The notes beneath the pieces are model-generated. The model had not been told where the DNA came from and searched no databases. It worked only from the letters and a program-made list of their open reading frames with translations. Position numbers and translations under genes: made by a program. Shown piece after piece: positions 9,101-16,444 of a DNA stretch of 34,943 nucleotides (its first letter is position 1; each line of letters opens with the position of its first letter). This DNA is from Spirosoma fluviale (GTDB lineage: Bacteria; Bacteroidota; Bacteroidia; Cytophagales; Spirosomataceae): assembly GCA_945906915.1 (NCBI GenBank), contig CAMDSI010000004.1, positions 1 to 34,943 on the forward strand, read 5' to 3'.

Positions 9101-9495
9101 TCTCTCAAGATCCTTATTTGAATTCTCGTCGTGGTAAATATGCTGAGCGTAACGGTGCTGAATTACCTTGGTCAGCTAACTTTGATTTCAAAGTAATTCA
9201 AGATTTCTATATCAATGTAGGTGGTAAGAAAAATACATTACAATTTACTTTAGATGTATTTAACTTAGGTAACTATGTCTCACCACAGTGGGGCTTAGGC
9301 CAATCAGCTATCCGTGCTAGTTTATTAAACTACACAGGAAATGATGCAACGACTGGTAAGCCTAGTTTCAACTTCCCTTACAGATATACTGGTAACCCTA
9401 CTTCATCTGTGCCTTTGACAGATTCATTCCAACGTAGCTTTGGTTTAGGATCAAGATGGCAAGCACAGTTTGGTGTACGTTATATCTTTAACTAA
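6136..9495 (+). CDS. Oar-type TonB-dependent outer membrane receptor
   Basis: A 1119-residue outer membrane transporter. A signal peptide spans about residues 1-29 (RRF start, hydrophobic core, AFA cleavage site). A carboxypeptidase-regulatory-like beta-sandwich covers about 35-125 (LSGTVVDEKGQGLPGATV to VGYKES), the hallmark of Bacteroidota SusC/Oar receptors. LEEVKVVASR around 127 is a plausible TonB-box region, followed by the plug (about 145-260, with NNVTVDGAFFNN) and a long beta barrel ending in an aromatic-containing strand, QFGVRYIFN. There is no SusD-type lipoprotein next door, so it fits the Oar group better than SusC pairs; the substrate is unknown. It is monocistronic: strong hairpins follow and the next gene is convergent. 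Its stop codon lies inside the downstream palindrome. Confidence 0.93.
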   Translation: MQRRFITKSVLLGAFFAFIMALPVGQAFAQGSTTSALSGTVVDEKGQGLPGATVIAIHEPTGSRYGASTRGDGRYNIVNMRVGGPYKVTISFVGYKESVQSGISLTLASELRQNFKLELNQAQLEEVKVVASRSSVINSGRTGAATTVSNSSITTLPTLNRSLGDFARLDPRANGLNFAGRNALYNNVTVDGAFFNNAFALSPTIGGQAGASPISIDAIDQFQVLIAPYDVRQGMATGANINVVTKSGTNDWTGSAYYFGTDQNQVGNKIGDVVNQYGNFARGQFGGRIGGALVKNKLFVFASFEQELQTQPGSNFIARRGGSNAANQSVATVEQLESIKSLLKSKFNYDPGAYEGWDRENYSQKANIRFDWNISDKHKFNLKYNYLRSYADVPPSSSGSLNGGRNPSATVLPFQGSLYRINNNLDSYIAELNSTFSSSVANNLTVGYTQMRDFRQSPVNNTPFPTVDIGNNNNNSLTAFGFEPFSANNILDSDIFQASDNLTVYAGKHVFTLGAAYETNAFRNGFAPNYYGGYQFKSVDDFIASVNTGVSNALQYQQSWSNYSTFPFAEMKGYTASLYAQDEFTAAKGLKLTFGLRADGTGFPVADDAKYNNAYVPSLTFRNNTVLRTNQLPDFTTLWSPRFGFNWDVKDDKTTQVRGGLGVFSGRVPYVWLSNQLSNNGVLFGSERLANPTNRPFNANVDAYRPAVATSIIPTSYNLAVTDPNFKFSQVFRANLALDKSLGNGWLVSLEGIYTKDINAVYLENINLPDSKVKAVGSDSRVIYYTLGANGLPSSTKNNQIYGGTRGLNAPTTGNTGLNPNISDAILIKNTQLGYSYALTATVSKAFDNGLFASLSYTNSDSRSVNDGGSIAQSQWRDRVVSGDPNENVASYSSYMQAHRINAYGSYKLNYLNEKAATTFGFTYSVAPAGRYSYTYSGDMNGDGQNNDLMYVPYGEGDILLKDLAVSYNVSQTFTYTAAQQWIDLDKFISQDPYLNSRRGKYAERNGAELPWSANFDFKVIQDFYINVGGKKNTLQFTLDVFNLGNYVSPQWGLGQSAIRASLLNYTGNDATTGKPSFNFPYRYTGNPTSSVPLTDSFQRSFGLGSRWQAQFGVRYIFN

Positions 9496-9530
9496 TAAAA
9501 AAGGGGACTTAGGTCCCCTTTTTTATTAGT
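9491..9530. terminator. Long palindromic terminator after the TonB receptor
   Basis: ACTAATAAAAAAGGGGAC (9491-9508) is a perfect inverted match to 9513-9530 around a four-base TTAG loop. The GC core GGGGAC/GTCCCC is flanked by six A on one side and six T on the other, so it can act as an intrinsic terminator in both directions. The receptor stop codon (9493-9495) is inside the left arm. Confidence 0.9.
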
Positions 9531-9565
9531 ATAGAGTATAGATTATAGAGCACAGATTATAGAGT

Positions 9566-9707
9566 TGGTTAACAAAAAAGGCGCAATCTGCGCCTTTTTT
9601 GTTGTATAGGAAATATTTTCCTCCGGACTGATTTCCTCTGAACTATTTGACTAAGCCGCAGGCGACTAGGACGAAGTCGACTAAGTTGCGAAGCAACGAC
9701 TCATTGA
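9566..9707 (+). repeat. Composite hairpin repeat, copy 1
   Basis: A 142-base copy of a unit repeated at 9748-9874. In order it holds a terminator hairpin (9571-9603), a GGAAATATTTTCC-like segment, and three consecutive mini-hairpins each with a C-GNA-G loop: GCCGCAGGC (9655-9663), GACGAAGTC (9670-9678) and GTTGCGAAGCAAC (9685-9697). Each is preceded by GACTA (9649, 9664, 9679; 15-base spacing). It differs from copy 2 mainly by one extra 15-base segment near 9630-9644. Confidence 0.9.
9571..9603. terminator. Terminator hairpin in repeat copy 1
   Basis: AACAAAAAAGGCGCA (9571-9585) pairs perfectly with TGCGCCTTTTTTGTT (9589-9603). A GC core flanked by A6 and T6 gives a bidirectional intrinsic-terminator shape. 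It is the second terminator after the receptor gene. Confidence 0.85.
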
Positions 9708-9747
9708 TTGTTTTAGATTAGAGATAATAGAGTAAAGAGTAGAGATG

Positions 9748-9874
9748 TGGTTAACAAAAAAGGCGCAATCTGCGCCTTTTTTGTTGTATAGGAAATATGT
9801 TCCTCCGGACTATTTGACTAAGCCGCAGGCGACTAGGACGAAGTCGACTAAGTTGCGAAGCAACGACTCATTGA
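9748..9874 (+). repeat. Composite hairpin repeat, copy 2
   Basis: A 127-base copy almost identical to 9566-9707, with a terminator hairpin (9753-9785) and the mini-hairpins GCCGCAGGC (9822-9830), GACGAAGTC (9837-9845) and GTTGCGAAGCAAC (9852-9864). It lacks the extra 15-base segment of copy 1. The AT-rich spacer before it (9708-9747) is only loosely similar to the spacer before copy 1. Confidence 0.9.
9753..9785. terminator. Terminator hairpin in repeat copy 2
   Basis: It is the same 15-base-arm hairpin as in copy 1: AACAAAAAAGGCGCA (9753-9767) pairs with 9771-9785, with T6 in the right arm and A6 in the left, so it can serve either strand. Confidence 0.85.
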
Positions 9875-9912
9875 CAAAACGTTTTAGTCGCGAAGCGACT
9901 AAAACGTTTTGT
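9874..9912. terminator. Perfect palindrome with GAA loop overlapping the 3' end of uxs
   Basis: ACAAAACGTTTTAGTCGC (9874-9891) is a perfect inverted match to 9895-9912 with a three-base GAA loop, a C-GAA-G mini-hairpin with an 18-base stem. The uxs stop codon (9899-9901) and its last four sense codons lie in the right arm. For uxs transcripts it could stop transcription, but the T runs (TTTT) are short, so its function as a terminator is inferred. Confidence 0.7.
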
Positions 9913-10870
9913 GATGCGCCATTCTAAACAAATCATCCTTAGTCAACGACTTGAAATACTCATAGGTAATCTTTAAGCCATCAGCGCGATTAACTTTGGG
10001 CTCCCAGCCTAGAATGCTGCGCGCCTTGGTAATGTCAGGTTTGCGTTGTTTGGGATCATCTGTAGGCAATGGAAGGGAAATAAGCTTCTGTGATGTTCCC
10101 GTTAATTTGATGATCTCCTCGCCAAATTCTTTGATCGTAATCTCATCTGGATTTCCAATATTCACAGGCTGGGCATAATCGCTCAATAAGAGGCGATAAA
10201 TGCCTTCCACTAGATCATCTACATAACAAAAGGAACGCGTCTGAGAACCATCACCAAACATCGTTAAATCCTCGCCACGCAACGCTTGTCCTATAAAGGC
10301 AGGCAATACACGTCCGTCGTTCAATCGCATGCGCGGACCGTAGGTATTAAATATCCGAACAATGCGTGTTTCTAAGCCGTGATAGGTGTGGTAGGCCATG
10401 GTCATGGCTTCTTGAAAACGTTTGGCCTCATCATAAACGCCACGAGGTCCCACCGGATTCACATTTCCCCAGTATTCTTCAGGTTGAGGATGCACATTAG
10501 GATCTCCGTAAACCTCTGAAGTAGAGGCGATCAATACGCGCGCATTTTTCACGCGAGCTAAACCTAGGCAATTATGTATTCCAAGAGATCCTACTTTTAA
10601 GGTTTGGATCGGAATCTTTAAATAATCGATAGGAGAAGCAGGGGAAGCGAAATGCAGAATGTAATTTAGTTCGCCAGGTACGTGGATGAATTTAGATACG
10701 TCGTTATGATAAAACTCGAAGTGCTCTAATTTGAACAAGTGTTCAATGTTCTTAAGATCGCCAGTGATCAAATTATCCATCGCGATGACGTGATATCCCT
10801 CTTTGATAAAACGATCGCATAAGTGTGAACCTAGAAATCCAGCTCCGCCGGTGATTAAAACTCTTTTCAT
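9899..10870 (-). CDS. uxs: UDP-glucuronate decarboxylase (UDP-xylose synthase)
   Basis: A 323-residue extended short-chain dehydrogenase that decarboxylates UDP-glucuronate to UDP-xylose via an NAD-bound 4-keto intermediate. The Rossmann motif GGAGFLG is at residues 8-14; the catalytic pair is Y146 and K150 (YDEAK) with STSEVYGDP at 117-124. SPASPIDY and the [18 protein letters not shown] segment separate UXS from dTDP-glucose dehydratases and epimerases. It lies one base after ugd, whose product is its substrate, giving a two-step UDP-xylose pathway. The C-terminal tail HKTF is encoded inside a perfect palindrome, so the original end of the gene may have been altered. Confidence 0.92.
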   Translation of the reverse strand: MKRVLITGGAGFLGSHLCDRFIKEGYHVIAMDNLITGDLKNIEHLFKLEHFEFYHNDVSKFIHVPGELNYILHFASPASPIDYLKIPIQTLKVGSLGIHNCLGLARVKNARVLIASTSEVYGDPNVHPQPEEYWGNVNPVGPRGVYDEAKRFQEAMTMAYHTYHGLETRIVRIFNTYGPRMRLNDGRVLPAFIGQALRGEDLTMFGDGSQTRSFCYVDDLVEGIYRLLLSDYAQPVNIGNPDEITIKEFGEEIIKLTGTSQKLISLPLPTDDPKQRKPDITKARSILGWEPKVNRADGLKITYEYFKSLTKDDLFRMAHHKTF

Positions 10871-10871
10871 A

Positions 10872-12182
10872 TTATTTTATCGTTTGACGGCCTATCGAAT
10901 AATAGGTGTAGCCTAATTCTTCCATTTGGTTTAATTCGTATAAGTTTCTTCCGTCAAATATGACTTTGTTTTTTAATAAACTATCCATTCGGTCGAAATC
11001 TGGCGTTCGGAATTGTGGCCATTCGGTGACGATCAAAAGGGCATCAGCTCCTTCTAAGGCTTCGTATGGATTCTTTGTGAAGGTGATTTTATCACCTAAG
11101 ATATTTTTAACATGGCCCATCGCTTCCGGATCATAAGCACTCACGGAAGCCCCAAGCCCTAATAAGGCATCGATATTGTATAAGGACGGTGCCTCTCTGA
11201 TATCATCCGTATAGGGTTTGAAGGCAAGGCCCCACATGGCGATTTTTTTGCCCTGTAGATCACCTTTAAAGTGTTTTTGAATCTGAGGTATTAACTTCGT
11301 TTTTTGGTTCTCATTTACTTTCATCACGGAGTCCAAAATCTTAAACTCATAGTCGTTCTCGGTGGATGTTTTAGCTAAAGCTTGTACATCTTTTGGGAAA
11401 CAACTTCCTCCATATCCGATCCCTGCAAATAGGAAGCGTTTTCCGATCCGAGAATCTGTTCCGATTCCTTTGCGCACCTCATCCACATTCGCACCTACGA
11501 GTTCGCACAGATTAGCGATCTCATTCATGAAGGTGATTTTAGTCGCTAAAAATGCGTTTGCTGCGTATTTAGTTAATTCTGCCGAACGTTCATCCATAAA
11601 GATGATCGGATTACCTTGGCGAACTAAGGGCGCATATAAGCGCGACATCAAGTCTTTTGCTCGCTCTGATTGCGTACCTATAACGACACGATCCGGTTTC
11701 ATAAAATCTTCTACGGCTACACCTTCTCGTAAGAATTCCGGATTGGAAACGACATCAAAATCCACTTTGGCCTGCTTAGCAATAGCGGAATGTACTTTTT
11801 CGGATGTGCCTACTGGAACGGTACTTTTATCAATGATAACCGCATATTCTGATAGGAGTGGGCCTAAATTATCCGCCACTTGCAAAATGTATTTTAAATC
11901 TGCCGAACCATCCGCACCAGGAGGGGTAGGAAGAGCTAGGAAAATGACTTTTGCTCCAGCAATACCCTCTTGTAAAGAAGTAGTAAAATCTAGACGCCCT
12001 TCTTCTGTATTTCTTTTGAACAAATCTTCTAAACCAGGCTCATAGATAGGGATTATGCCAGCCTGCATTTGTTTTACTTTCTCTTCATTAATATCTACGC
12101 AAGTAACGTGGTTTCCTGTTTCAGCGAAACAAGTTCCAGTGACTAAACCTACATATCCGGTTCCTACAACAGCTATTTTCAT
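10872..12182 (-). CDS. ugd: UDP-glucose 6-dehydrogenase
   Basis: Ugd oxidises UDP-glucose to UDP-glucuronate with two NAD+. The 436 residues show the N-terminal NAD-binding GTGYVGL turn (7-13), the central helix region with KSTVPVGTS (119-127) and SNPEFLREG (146-154), the catalytic cysteine C261 in GGSCFPKD, and the C-terminal UDP-binding [16 protein letters not shown] segment. All key residues are present. The gene starts four bases after the pafA stop and is followed at once by uxs, so the pair makes UDP-xylose, a sugar donor for surface polysaccharide. No glycosyltransferases lie in the window. Confidence 0.96.
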   Translation of the reverse strand: MKIAVVGTGYVGLVTGTCFAETGNHVTCVDINEEKVKQMQAGIIPIYEPGLEDLFKRNTEEGRLDFTTSLQEGIAGAKVIFLALPTPPGADGSADLKYILQVADNLGPLLSEYAVIIDKSTVPVGTSEKVHSAIAKQAKVDFDVVSNPEFLREGVAVEDFMKPDRVVIGTQSERAKDLMSRLYAPLVRQGNPIIFMDERSAELTKYAANAFLATKITFMNEIANLCELVGANVDEVRKGIGTDSRIGKRFLFAGIGYGGSCFPKDVQALAKTSTENDYEFKILDSVMKVNENQKTKLIPQIQKHFKGDLQGKKIAMWGLAFKPYTDDIREAPSLYNIDALLGLGASVSAYDPEAMGHVKNILGDKITFTKNPYEALEGADALLIVTEWPQFRTPDFDRMDSLLKNKVIFDGRNLYELNQMEELGYTYYSIGRQTIK

Positions 12183-12186
12183 ATTT

Positions 12187-13779
12187 TTACTGAATTACTT
12201 TACCAATACTTCCCGAGGGTTCATTTATTTTTAACCAATTGGCTAAGGTGCTAGAAATATCACTGATACTCGTTCGTTGACTCACTTCTTTTGGCTTTAT
12301 GTTCCACCCGAAAAATAACAAAGGTACGTGTGTATCATAAGCATATAAACTACTATGAGTAGTGCCTGTTTTGTTGCCTGAAAACCACTGAGGCTTTAAT
12401 AAATACATAAAGTCCCCGCTTCTGTGTTGATTGTAGCCGTTAGTAATCATTTCGCGGTAAAGCGAAGGTATTGGGCTGGAAGCAGTTTGTCTCATGTCCA
12501 CTAATTCAGCAAAACCAGGTTGTTTTTTGAATGATTTCTCCAAAACCTTGCCTACAGCCTCCTTCGAAATCTGTAATCTAGCTAGGTTAGCCTGATTCAG
12601 GTATATTTGGTAATTATCGGTTCCTGAAATGATATCCACCTCGCCAAAAGCTTGTTTTAGAGCCGATTTCGCTTCGTTAATCGCTTTTCCGTTATCAAAC
12701 ACACCACCCGGCATACGCTTGCTTTGAAGGTAAGCAGGAATTTCTGCCACCGCATGATCCGCCGTTAAAAACACTAAGTATTGATTCTTTCCTAGTTTGG
12801 CATCTAAATAGCTTAAAATTTCAGCGATATCTTGATCTAAACGCAAATAGGTATCTTCTAATTCAATAGATTGGGGTCCAAAAGAGTGTCCCACATAGTC
12901 TGGTGATGAAAAACTAATCGCTAAAAAATCGGTCGTGCCATTTTTTCCTAAATGCTCGTCTTCAATCGCTTTTAGTGCAAAATCTTTTGTTAGCGTATTG
13001 CCATAGGGGGTTGTGCGAAGAACTTCTAATGCATTTCCTCCCTTTAAGTCATGTGGGAAAGTCGGCGTTTTTTCACCTGGTAATTTACTTTCATACAGGC
13101 TATTATCTTCAGCTGATCTCGTGTAAGTAGAGATCGGATAAAGTGTATTCCATCCTTGGCTAACGAGCTTTTGAGGGCGACCCTCTAGGTTGAATTTTTG
13201 AACCCAAGTAGGCAGTTCTTTCAGGTAAAAGGACGAGCTTATCCAGTACCCATCAGCAGAGTCATACCAATAGGCTGCATCTGCCGTGTGCCCACCTGGC
13301 AAAATAGAACCTCTGTCTTTAAGTGCAATGGCAATTGTTTTTGATTTATAATTCTGTGCCATTTTCAATTGATCCGTAATGGTAGAAGTCCAAAGGTTTT
13401 TAGGGGACATAATTCCCGCCTTACTTTTGCTTCCTACGGTTTGAACGGTAGAATCATCAGTACAATACATTTTTTTTCCGTTAGAGACTTCGATCCATTC
13501 ATTGCCTACTATGCCGTGAACCGCAGGAACCGTTCCTGTGTACACACTAGCATGTCCAGCTGCCGTCACCGTAGGAGCGTAATTATAGTGATTATCCGTA
13601 CAATTCATACCTTCATTCATGAGGCGTTTAAACCCATTATTAGAATAACGGTCGTAGTATCTATTTAAATAATCATAACGCATTTGATCAACTACAATGC
13701 CTACAACGAGTGCAGGTCTCTTTTGTGCTGTAGCTGTTAGCGATAATAAAGCGAGTGACAGAATGAGAATCTTTTTCAT
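12187..13779 (-). CDS. pafA: PafA-type alkaline phosphatase
   Basis: A 530-residue exported phosphatase of the alkaline phosphatase superfamily, most like PafA of Bacteroidota, a calcium-independent phosphate-monoester hydrolase that frees phosphate from organic sources. A signal peptide covers about residues 1-19 (ends TATAQ). The first metal aspartate is in VVDQMRYDY (D31), the nucleophile is a threonine, probably T72 in PTVTAAGH, and the substrate-binding LKDRGSILPGGH pair (K and R) is visible; SSPDYVGHSFGP and LTADHA provide further metal ligands. The start overlaps the preceding HsdR-N-like gene by four bases, an unusual partner. A general nucleotide pyrophosphatase activity is possible but less likely given KxR. 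Confidence 0.9.
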   Translation of the reverse strand: MKKILILSLALLSLTATAQKRPALVVGIVVDQMRYDYLNRYYDRYSNNGFKRLMNEGMNCTDNHYNYAPTVTAAGHASVYTGTVPAVHGIVGNEWIEVSNGKKMYCTDDSTVQTVGSKSKAGIMSPKNLWTSTITDQLKMAQNYKSKTIAIALKDRGSILPGGHTADAAYWYDSADGYWISSSFYLKELPTWVQKFNLEGRPQKLVSQGWNTLYPISTYTRSAEDNSLYESKLPGEKTPTFPHDLKGGNALEVLRTTPYGNTLTKDFALKAIEDEHLGKNGTTDFLAISFSSPDYVGHSFGPQSIELEDTYLRLDQDIAEILSYLDAKLGKNQYLVFLTADHAVAEIPAYLQSKRMPGGVFDNGKAINEAKSALKQAFGEVDIISGTDNYQIYLNQANLARLQISKEAVGKVLEKSFKKQPGFAELVDMRQTASSPIPSLYREMITNGYNQHRSGDFMYLLKPQWFSGNKTGTTHSSLYAYDTHVPLLFFGWNIKPKEVSQRTSISDISSTLANWLKINEPSGSIGKVIQ

Positions 13780-14228
13780 GAATAGGAGGGGAAATCGCTT
13801 AGGATCTCGGATGATTTGTTGAAAATGTGGTAATGAAGTCCATTGGTAATAACTAAATAATTAGCTTGTTGGGTTTTTTGGTATTGACTAATTTGTTGTA
13901 GTGTTTCTAAGTTTAATTCTACCTGAGGAGCTTTGCATTCAATTAACATAAAAACATCTCCTTGAGTGTTGTATATACGAATATCAGTTCGTCTGTTCAA
14001 TTTATCTACCTTCATACCCCTTTCAATTTGAAATAGGCTGGCGGGATAGTTCAAGTGTTTTACTAAATAATTAATGCAATGTTGTCTGACCCACTCTTCA
14101 GGTGTAAGTAATCGATATTTAGTAGAGATCTCTTCGAAAATATATAGTTTTCCTTCATTTTTCTTTACTTTGTGAGAATAGGCAGGAAAAACTAGGATTA
14201 GATCCGGAGATGTTGTCATCTTTATCAA
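13776..14228 (-). CDS. Standalone HsdR N-terminal-like (HSDR_N_2) nuclease-fold protein
   Basis: A 150-residue protein resembling the N-terminal PD-(D/E)xK nuclease domain of type I restriction HsdR subunits, found as a free-standing conserved protein across Bacteroidota. LTPEEWVRQHCINYL (residues 41-55), an RRTDIRIYN strand with D82, and MLIECKAP with E97 and K99 give the D...ExK arrangement; QISQYQ may supply the QxxxY element. There is no helicase or methylase gene nearby, so it is not part of a restriction system in this window; its role is unknown. It appears to head the operon with pafA, overlapping it by ATGA. A second in-frame start exists at codon 4. Confidence 0.85.
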   Translation of the reverse strand: MIKMTTSPDLILVFPAYSHKVKKNEGKLYIFEEISTKYRLLTPEEWVRQHCINYLVKHLNYPASLFQIERGMKVDKLNRRTDIRIYNTQGDVFMLIECKAPQVELNLETLQQISQYQKTQQANYLVITNGLHYHIFNKSSEILSDFPSYS

Positions 14229-14286
14229 TATAAGCTCTAAATTAATCTTTTTGCTTAATTAATTCATCACAAAGAAGCGTATAAAT

Positions 14287-15060
14287 ATGAAAACGAAAGA
14301 GGAAATTGTTCAGAATTGGTTGCCCCGGTATACGGGGACGAATTCAGATGCATTTGGGCAATATATTTTATTGACTAATTTCAAGAATTACGTCGATATG
14401 TTTGCGGAGAAATTTGGCGTTGAAATATTGGGTCAGGATCGTCCGATGCAGACTGCAACAGCGCATAATATAACAATCATTAATTTCGGGATGGGTTCAC
14501 CTATGGCGGCCACCGTGATGGATATATTATCTGCCATTAGTCCTAAAGCGGTTCTTTTTCTAGGGAAATGCGGTGGTTTGAAGAAGAATTTGGCTTTAGG
14601 GGATTTGATCTTGCCTATTGCTGCGGTTCGTGGAGAAGGGACATCAGATGAGTATATGCCTAAAGAAGTGCCAGCCTTACCCTCTTTCCGCTTGCAGCGT
14701 GCCGTTTCTTCCATGATTAAGAAACATGAATTAGATTATTGGACTGGTTTAATTTATACGACTAATCGCCGTGTTTGGGAGCATGATGAAGTATTTAAAA
14801 CCTATTTATCGGATATTCGGGCGATGGGAATTGACATGGAAACTGCCACGATATTTACGGTAGGTTTTAAGAATAAGATACCACATGGAGCCTTATTATT
14901 AGTATCTGATAATCCAATGACCCCTGATGGGGTTAAGACGGATGCAAGTGATAAGAATGTCACAGCCAATTTTGTGAATAAACACTTACAAATCGGTATC
15001 GACGCCTTGGAAGAATTAGCGAATTCTGGAGAATCGGTAAAACACTTAAGATTCGACTAA
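14287..15060 (+). CDS. amn: AMP nucleosidase
   Basis: A 257-residue enzyme of the nucleoside phosphorylase/nucleosidase fold that hydrolyses AMP to adenine and ribose 5-phosphate. It matches the short Bacteroidota-type AMP nucleosidase, lacking the long N-terminal domain of E. coli Amn. Visible landmarks are INFGMGSPMAATVMD, a phosphate/ribose-binding stretch, LFLGKCGGLKKNLALGDL, the GIDMETATIF segment that binds the ribose (Met-Glu pair), and SDNPMTPDGVK near the purine site. It is a single gene divergent from the HsdR-N-like gene and convergent with the TPR gene. Other purine nucleoside phosphorylases are less likely because the family-specific DNPMTPDGVKT segment is present. Confidence 0.9.
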   Translation: MKTKEEIVQNWLPRYTGTNSDAFGQYILLTNFKNYVDMFAEKFGVEILGQDRPMQTATAHNITIINFGMGSPMAATVMDILSAISPKAVLFLGKCGGLKKNLALGDLILPIAAVRGEGTSDEYMPKEVPALPSFRLQRAVSSMIKKHELDYWTGLIYTTNRRVWEHDEVFKTYLSDIRAMGIDMETATIFTVGFKNKIPHGALLLVSDNPMTPDGVKTDASDKNVTANFVNKHLQIGIDALEELANSGESVKHLRFD

Positions 15061-15088
15061 AAAAAAGGCCTTCATTATCGAAGGCCTT
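15059..15088 (-). terminator. Terminator between amn and the TPR gene
   Basis: AAGGCCTTC (15065-15073) pairs with GAAGGCCTT (15080-15088) around a six-base loop. Read on the minus strand it is followed by a run of T from the A-tract at 15059-15066, so it chiefly terminates the TPR gene. On the plus strand the following T run is poor (TTATGTT). Confidence 0.8.
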
Positions 15089-15091
15089 ATG

Positions 15092-16444
15092 TTAGTTGCA
15101 AAAATCTCTAATCACATTATAGGCTCCTGCATAGCCGAGTTCTCCGGATTTACTTAGGTCTAAACAGCCAGAAGAATCATTAAGAGCTAGTTTTATGATT
15201 CCACGAATGAAATAGGCTTCTGCGTATTTGGGATTTAAAAGGATGGCATTACTGCAATCTTGGATGGCATTACGCTGATCTCCTAAGGATGATTTCGCTA
15301 CACCTCTCAGAAAATAGGCTTCAGCATAGGTAGGTTGAAGTGAAATGGCTCTGTTGTAATCATCCATCGCATTTTTAGGATCTCCAGATTTTGATTTAGC
15401 TAATCCTCGGTGAAAAAATACTTCCGCCCTTTCCACACTCATATCTGTCATTTTCGTGCGATCCACTAAACCATTACGTAAGTCGTCTAATTGAATTTTG
15501 CCAAGTTTCGCTGTATAGAGAATTTTCGCATTTTCATTATTGCCAAAATCAATAGCCCGAGTAAAATCTTCCATCGCAGCTCTTTGGTCCCCCAGCTTCG
15601 CTTTTACGAATCCTCGACCATATAAAGCTTCTATTTTCTCCGGATCTAATTCTAAAGCTTTATTGAAGTCCTCTAATGCGCCTTTCTCTCCATTTTCGCC
15701 TCGGTAATTTTCTAATTGAGTTTTGCACAAACCAGAATAATACCAATCATCAGCTTTCTCGGGACTTAATTTTAGCACCTCAGAGAAGTCAGCTAATGCT
15801 CCCTTAAAGTCATTGGTTTTCATTTTTGCAAAGGCACGTCCGGACATATAATTCGTGCGCTTTGGTGTAATTTCGATGGCCTTATTATAATCTTCAATGC
15901 TTCCCGCAAAATCCCCTAATTTTGATTTACTTTCGGCTCTAGCGGCTAGTGTGGGGGCATAATCGGGTACTAATTCCAATGATTTATTAAAGTCTGTGAT
16001 GGCTGCTCGGTAGCTTTCAATTTTGTTTTTGGAAATTCCGCGACTAAAATAGGCCGTTCCCTCTAAAGGATTTAAACGAATGGCTTCGTTATAATCTTGA
16101 ATGGCTAAGGGATGTTTATCTTGTTTGCTATGGCTTTGGCCGCGGGCAATAAAGGCTTCGAAGTACATGGGCTTTAACTCGATGGCTTTATTAAAGTCCA
16201 AAATAGCGCCTTGGAAATCCTTTAAATTGTATTTTGCAAATCCTCGGTTATAATAAGCAATTGGATTGGGATTGGCTGCCGTTTTTTCAATTTCCAAACT
16301 GAAATTGCGTAAGGCATCCGCATAGTTGCCAGATTTATTCTGATTTAAACCAATCTCTAAGTAATTGATTTCCGTTGTCTGTGCTGATAAAGATAAACTG
16401 CTTGCTACAAAGGCGAAGACTAGTAGGCCAATTCTGAATTTCAT
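15092..16444 (-). CDS. Exported tetratricopeptide-repeat protein
   Basis: A 450-residue protein with a signal peptide (about 1-21, ending SLSAQ) and a chain of about ten TPR units from residue 25 to near the C-terminus. Repeats share the pattern Y/A-x-x-R-G-x-x-K-x-x-L-x-D-x-x-x-A-x-x-D-F/Y-N-K/R-A-I-x-L-x-P, for example around AYYNRGFAKYNLKDFQGAILDF. Such superhelical repeats bind other proteins; no enzymatic domain is visible. The extreme C-terminus (about 420-450) has two cysteines (SSGCLDLSK and IRDFCN) that could form a disulfide in the periplasm. It follows menA after a hairpin whose base reaches its start codon. Confidence 0.88.
   Translation of the reverse strand: MKFRIGLLVFAFVASSLSLSAQTTEINYLEIGLNQNKSGNYADALRNFSLEIEKTAANPNPIAYYNRGFAKYNLKDFQGAILDFNKAIELKPMYFEAFIARGQSHSKQDKHPLAIQDYNEAIRLNPLEGTAYFSRGISKNKIESYRAAITDFNKSLELVPDYAPTLAARAESKSKLGDFAGSIEDYNKAIEITPKRTNYMSGRAFAKMKTNDFKGALADFSEVLKLSPEKADDWYYSGLCKTQLENYRGENGEKGALEDFNKALELDPEKIEALYGRGFVKAKLGDQRAAMEDFTRAIDFGNNENAKILYTAKLGKIQLDDLRNGLVDRTKMTDMSVERAEVFFHRGLAKSKSGDPKNAMDDYNRAISLQPTYAEAYFLRGVAKSSLGDQRNAIQDCSNAILLNPKYAEAYFIRGIIKLALNDSSGCLDLSKSGELGYAGAYNVIRDFCN

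Larger units (their letters stand above)
9496..9898. other. Gene-free, hairpin-rich convergent intergenic region
   Basis: This 403-base stretch lies between the convergent receptor and uxs genes. It contains the receptor terminator, an AT-rich spacer with the 11-mer AGATTATAGAG twice (9540-9550 and 9554-9564), two tandem copies of a composite repeat (9566-9707 and 9748-9874), and most of a perfect palindrome that enters uxs. Short open frames across it are products of the repeats and have no protein-like features. Confidence 0.85.

Noticed and set aside
9566-9874. CRISPR-like array
   Set aside because: Only two copies, each over 120 bases with internal hairpins, and no regular short spacers or cas genes.
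9745-9927. 60-residue plus-strand ORF across repeat copy 2 and the palindrome
   Set aside because: It is read entirely through terminator and hairpin repeats and has no protein-like composition.
11362-12045. 227-residue ORF antisense to ugd
   Set aside because: It lies wholly inside the well-supported ugd gene and resembles no known family; serine/threonine/arginine-rich composition is typical of a shadow frame.
13776-14228. Type I restriction-modification locus
   Set aside because: Only an HsdR-N-like domain is present; no HsdM, HsdS or helicase domain lies in the window.
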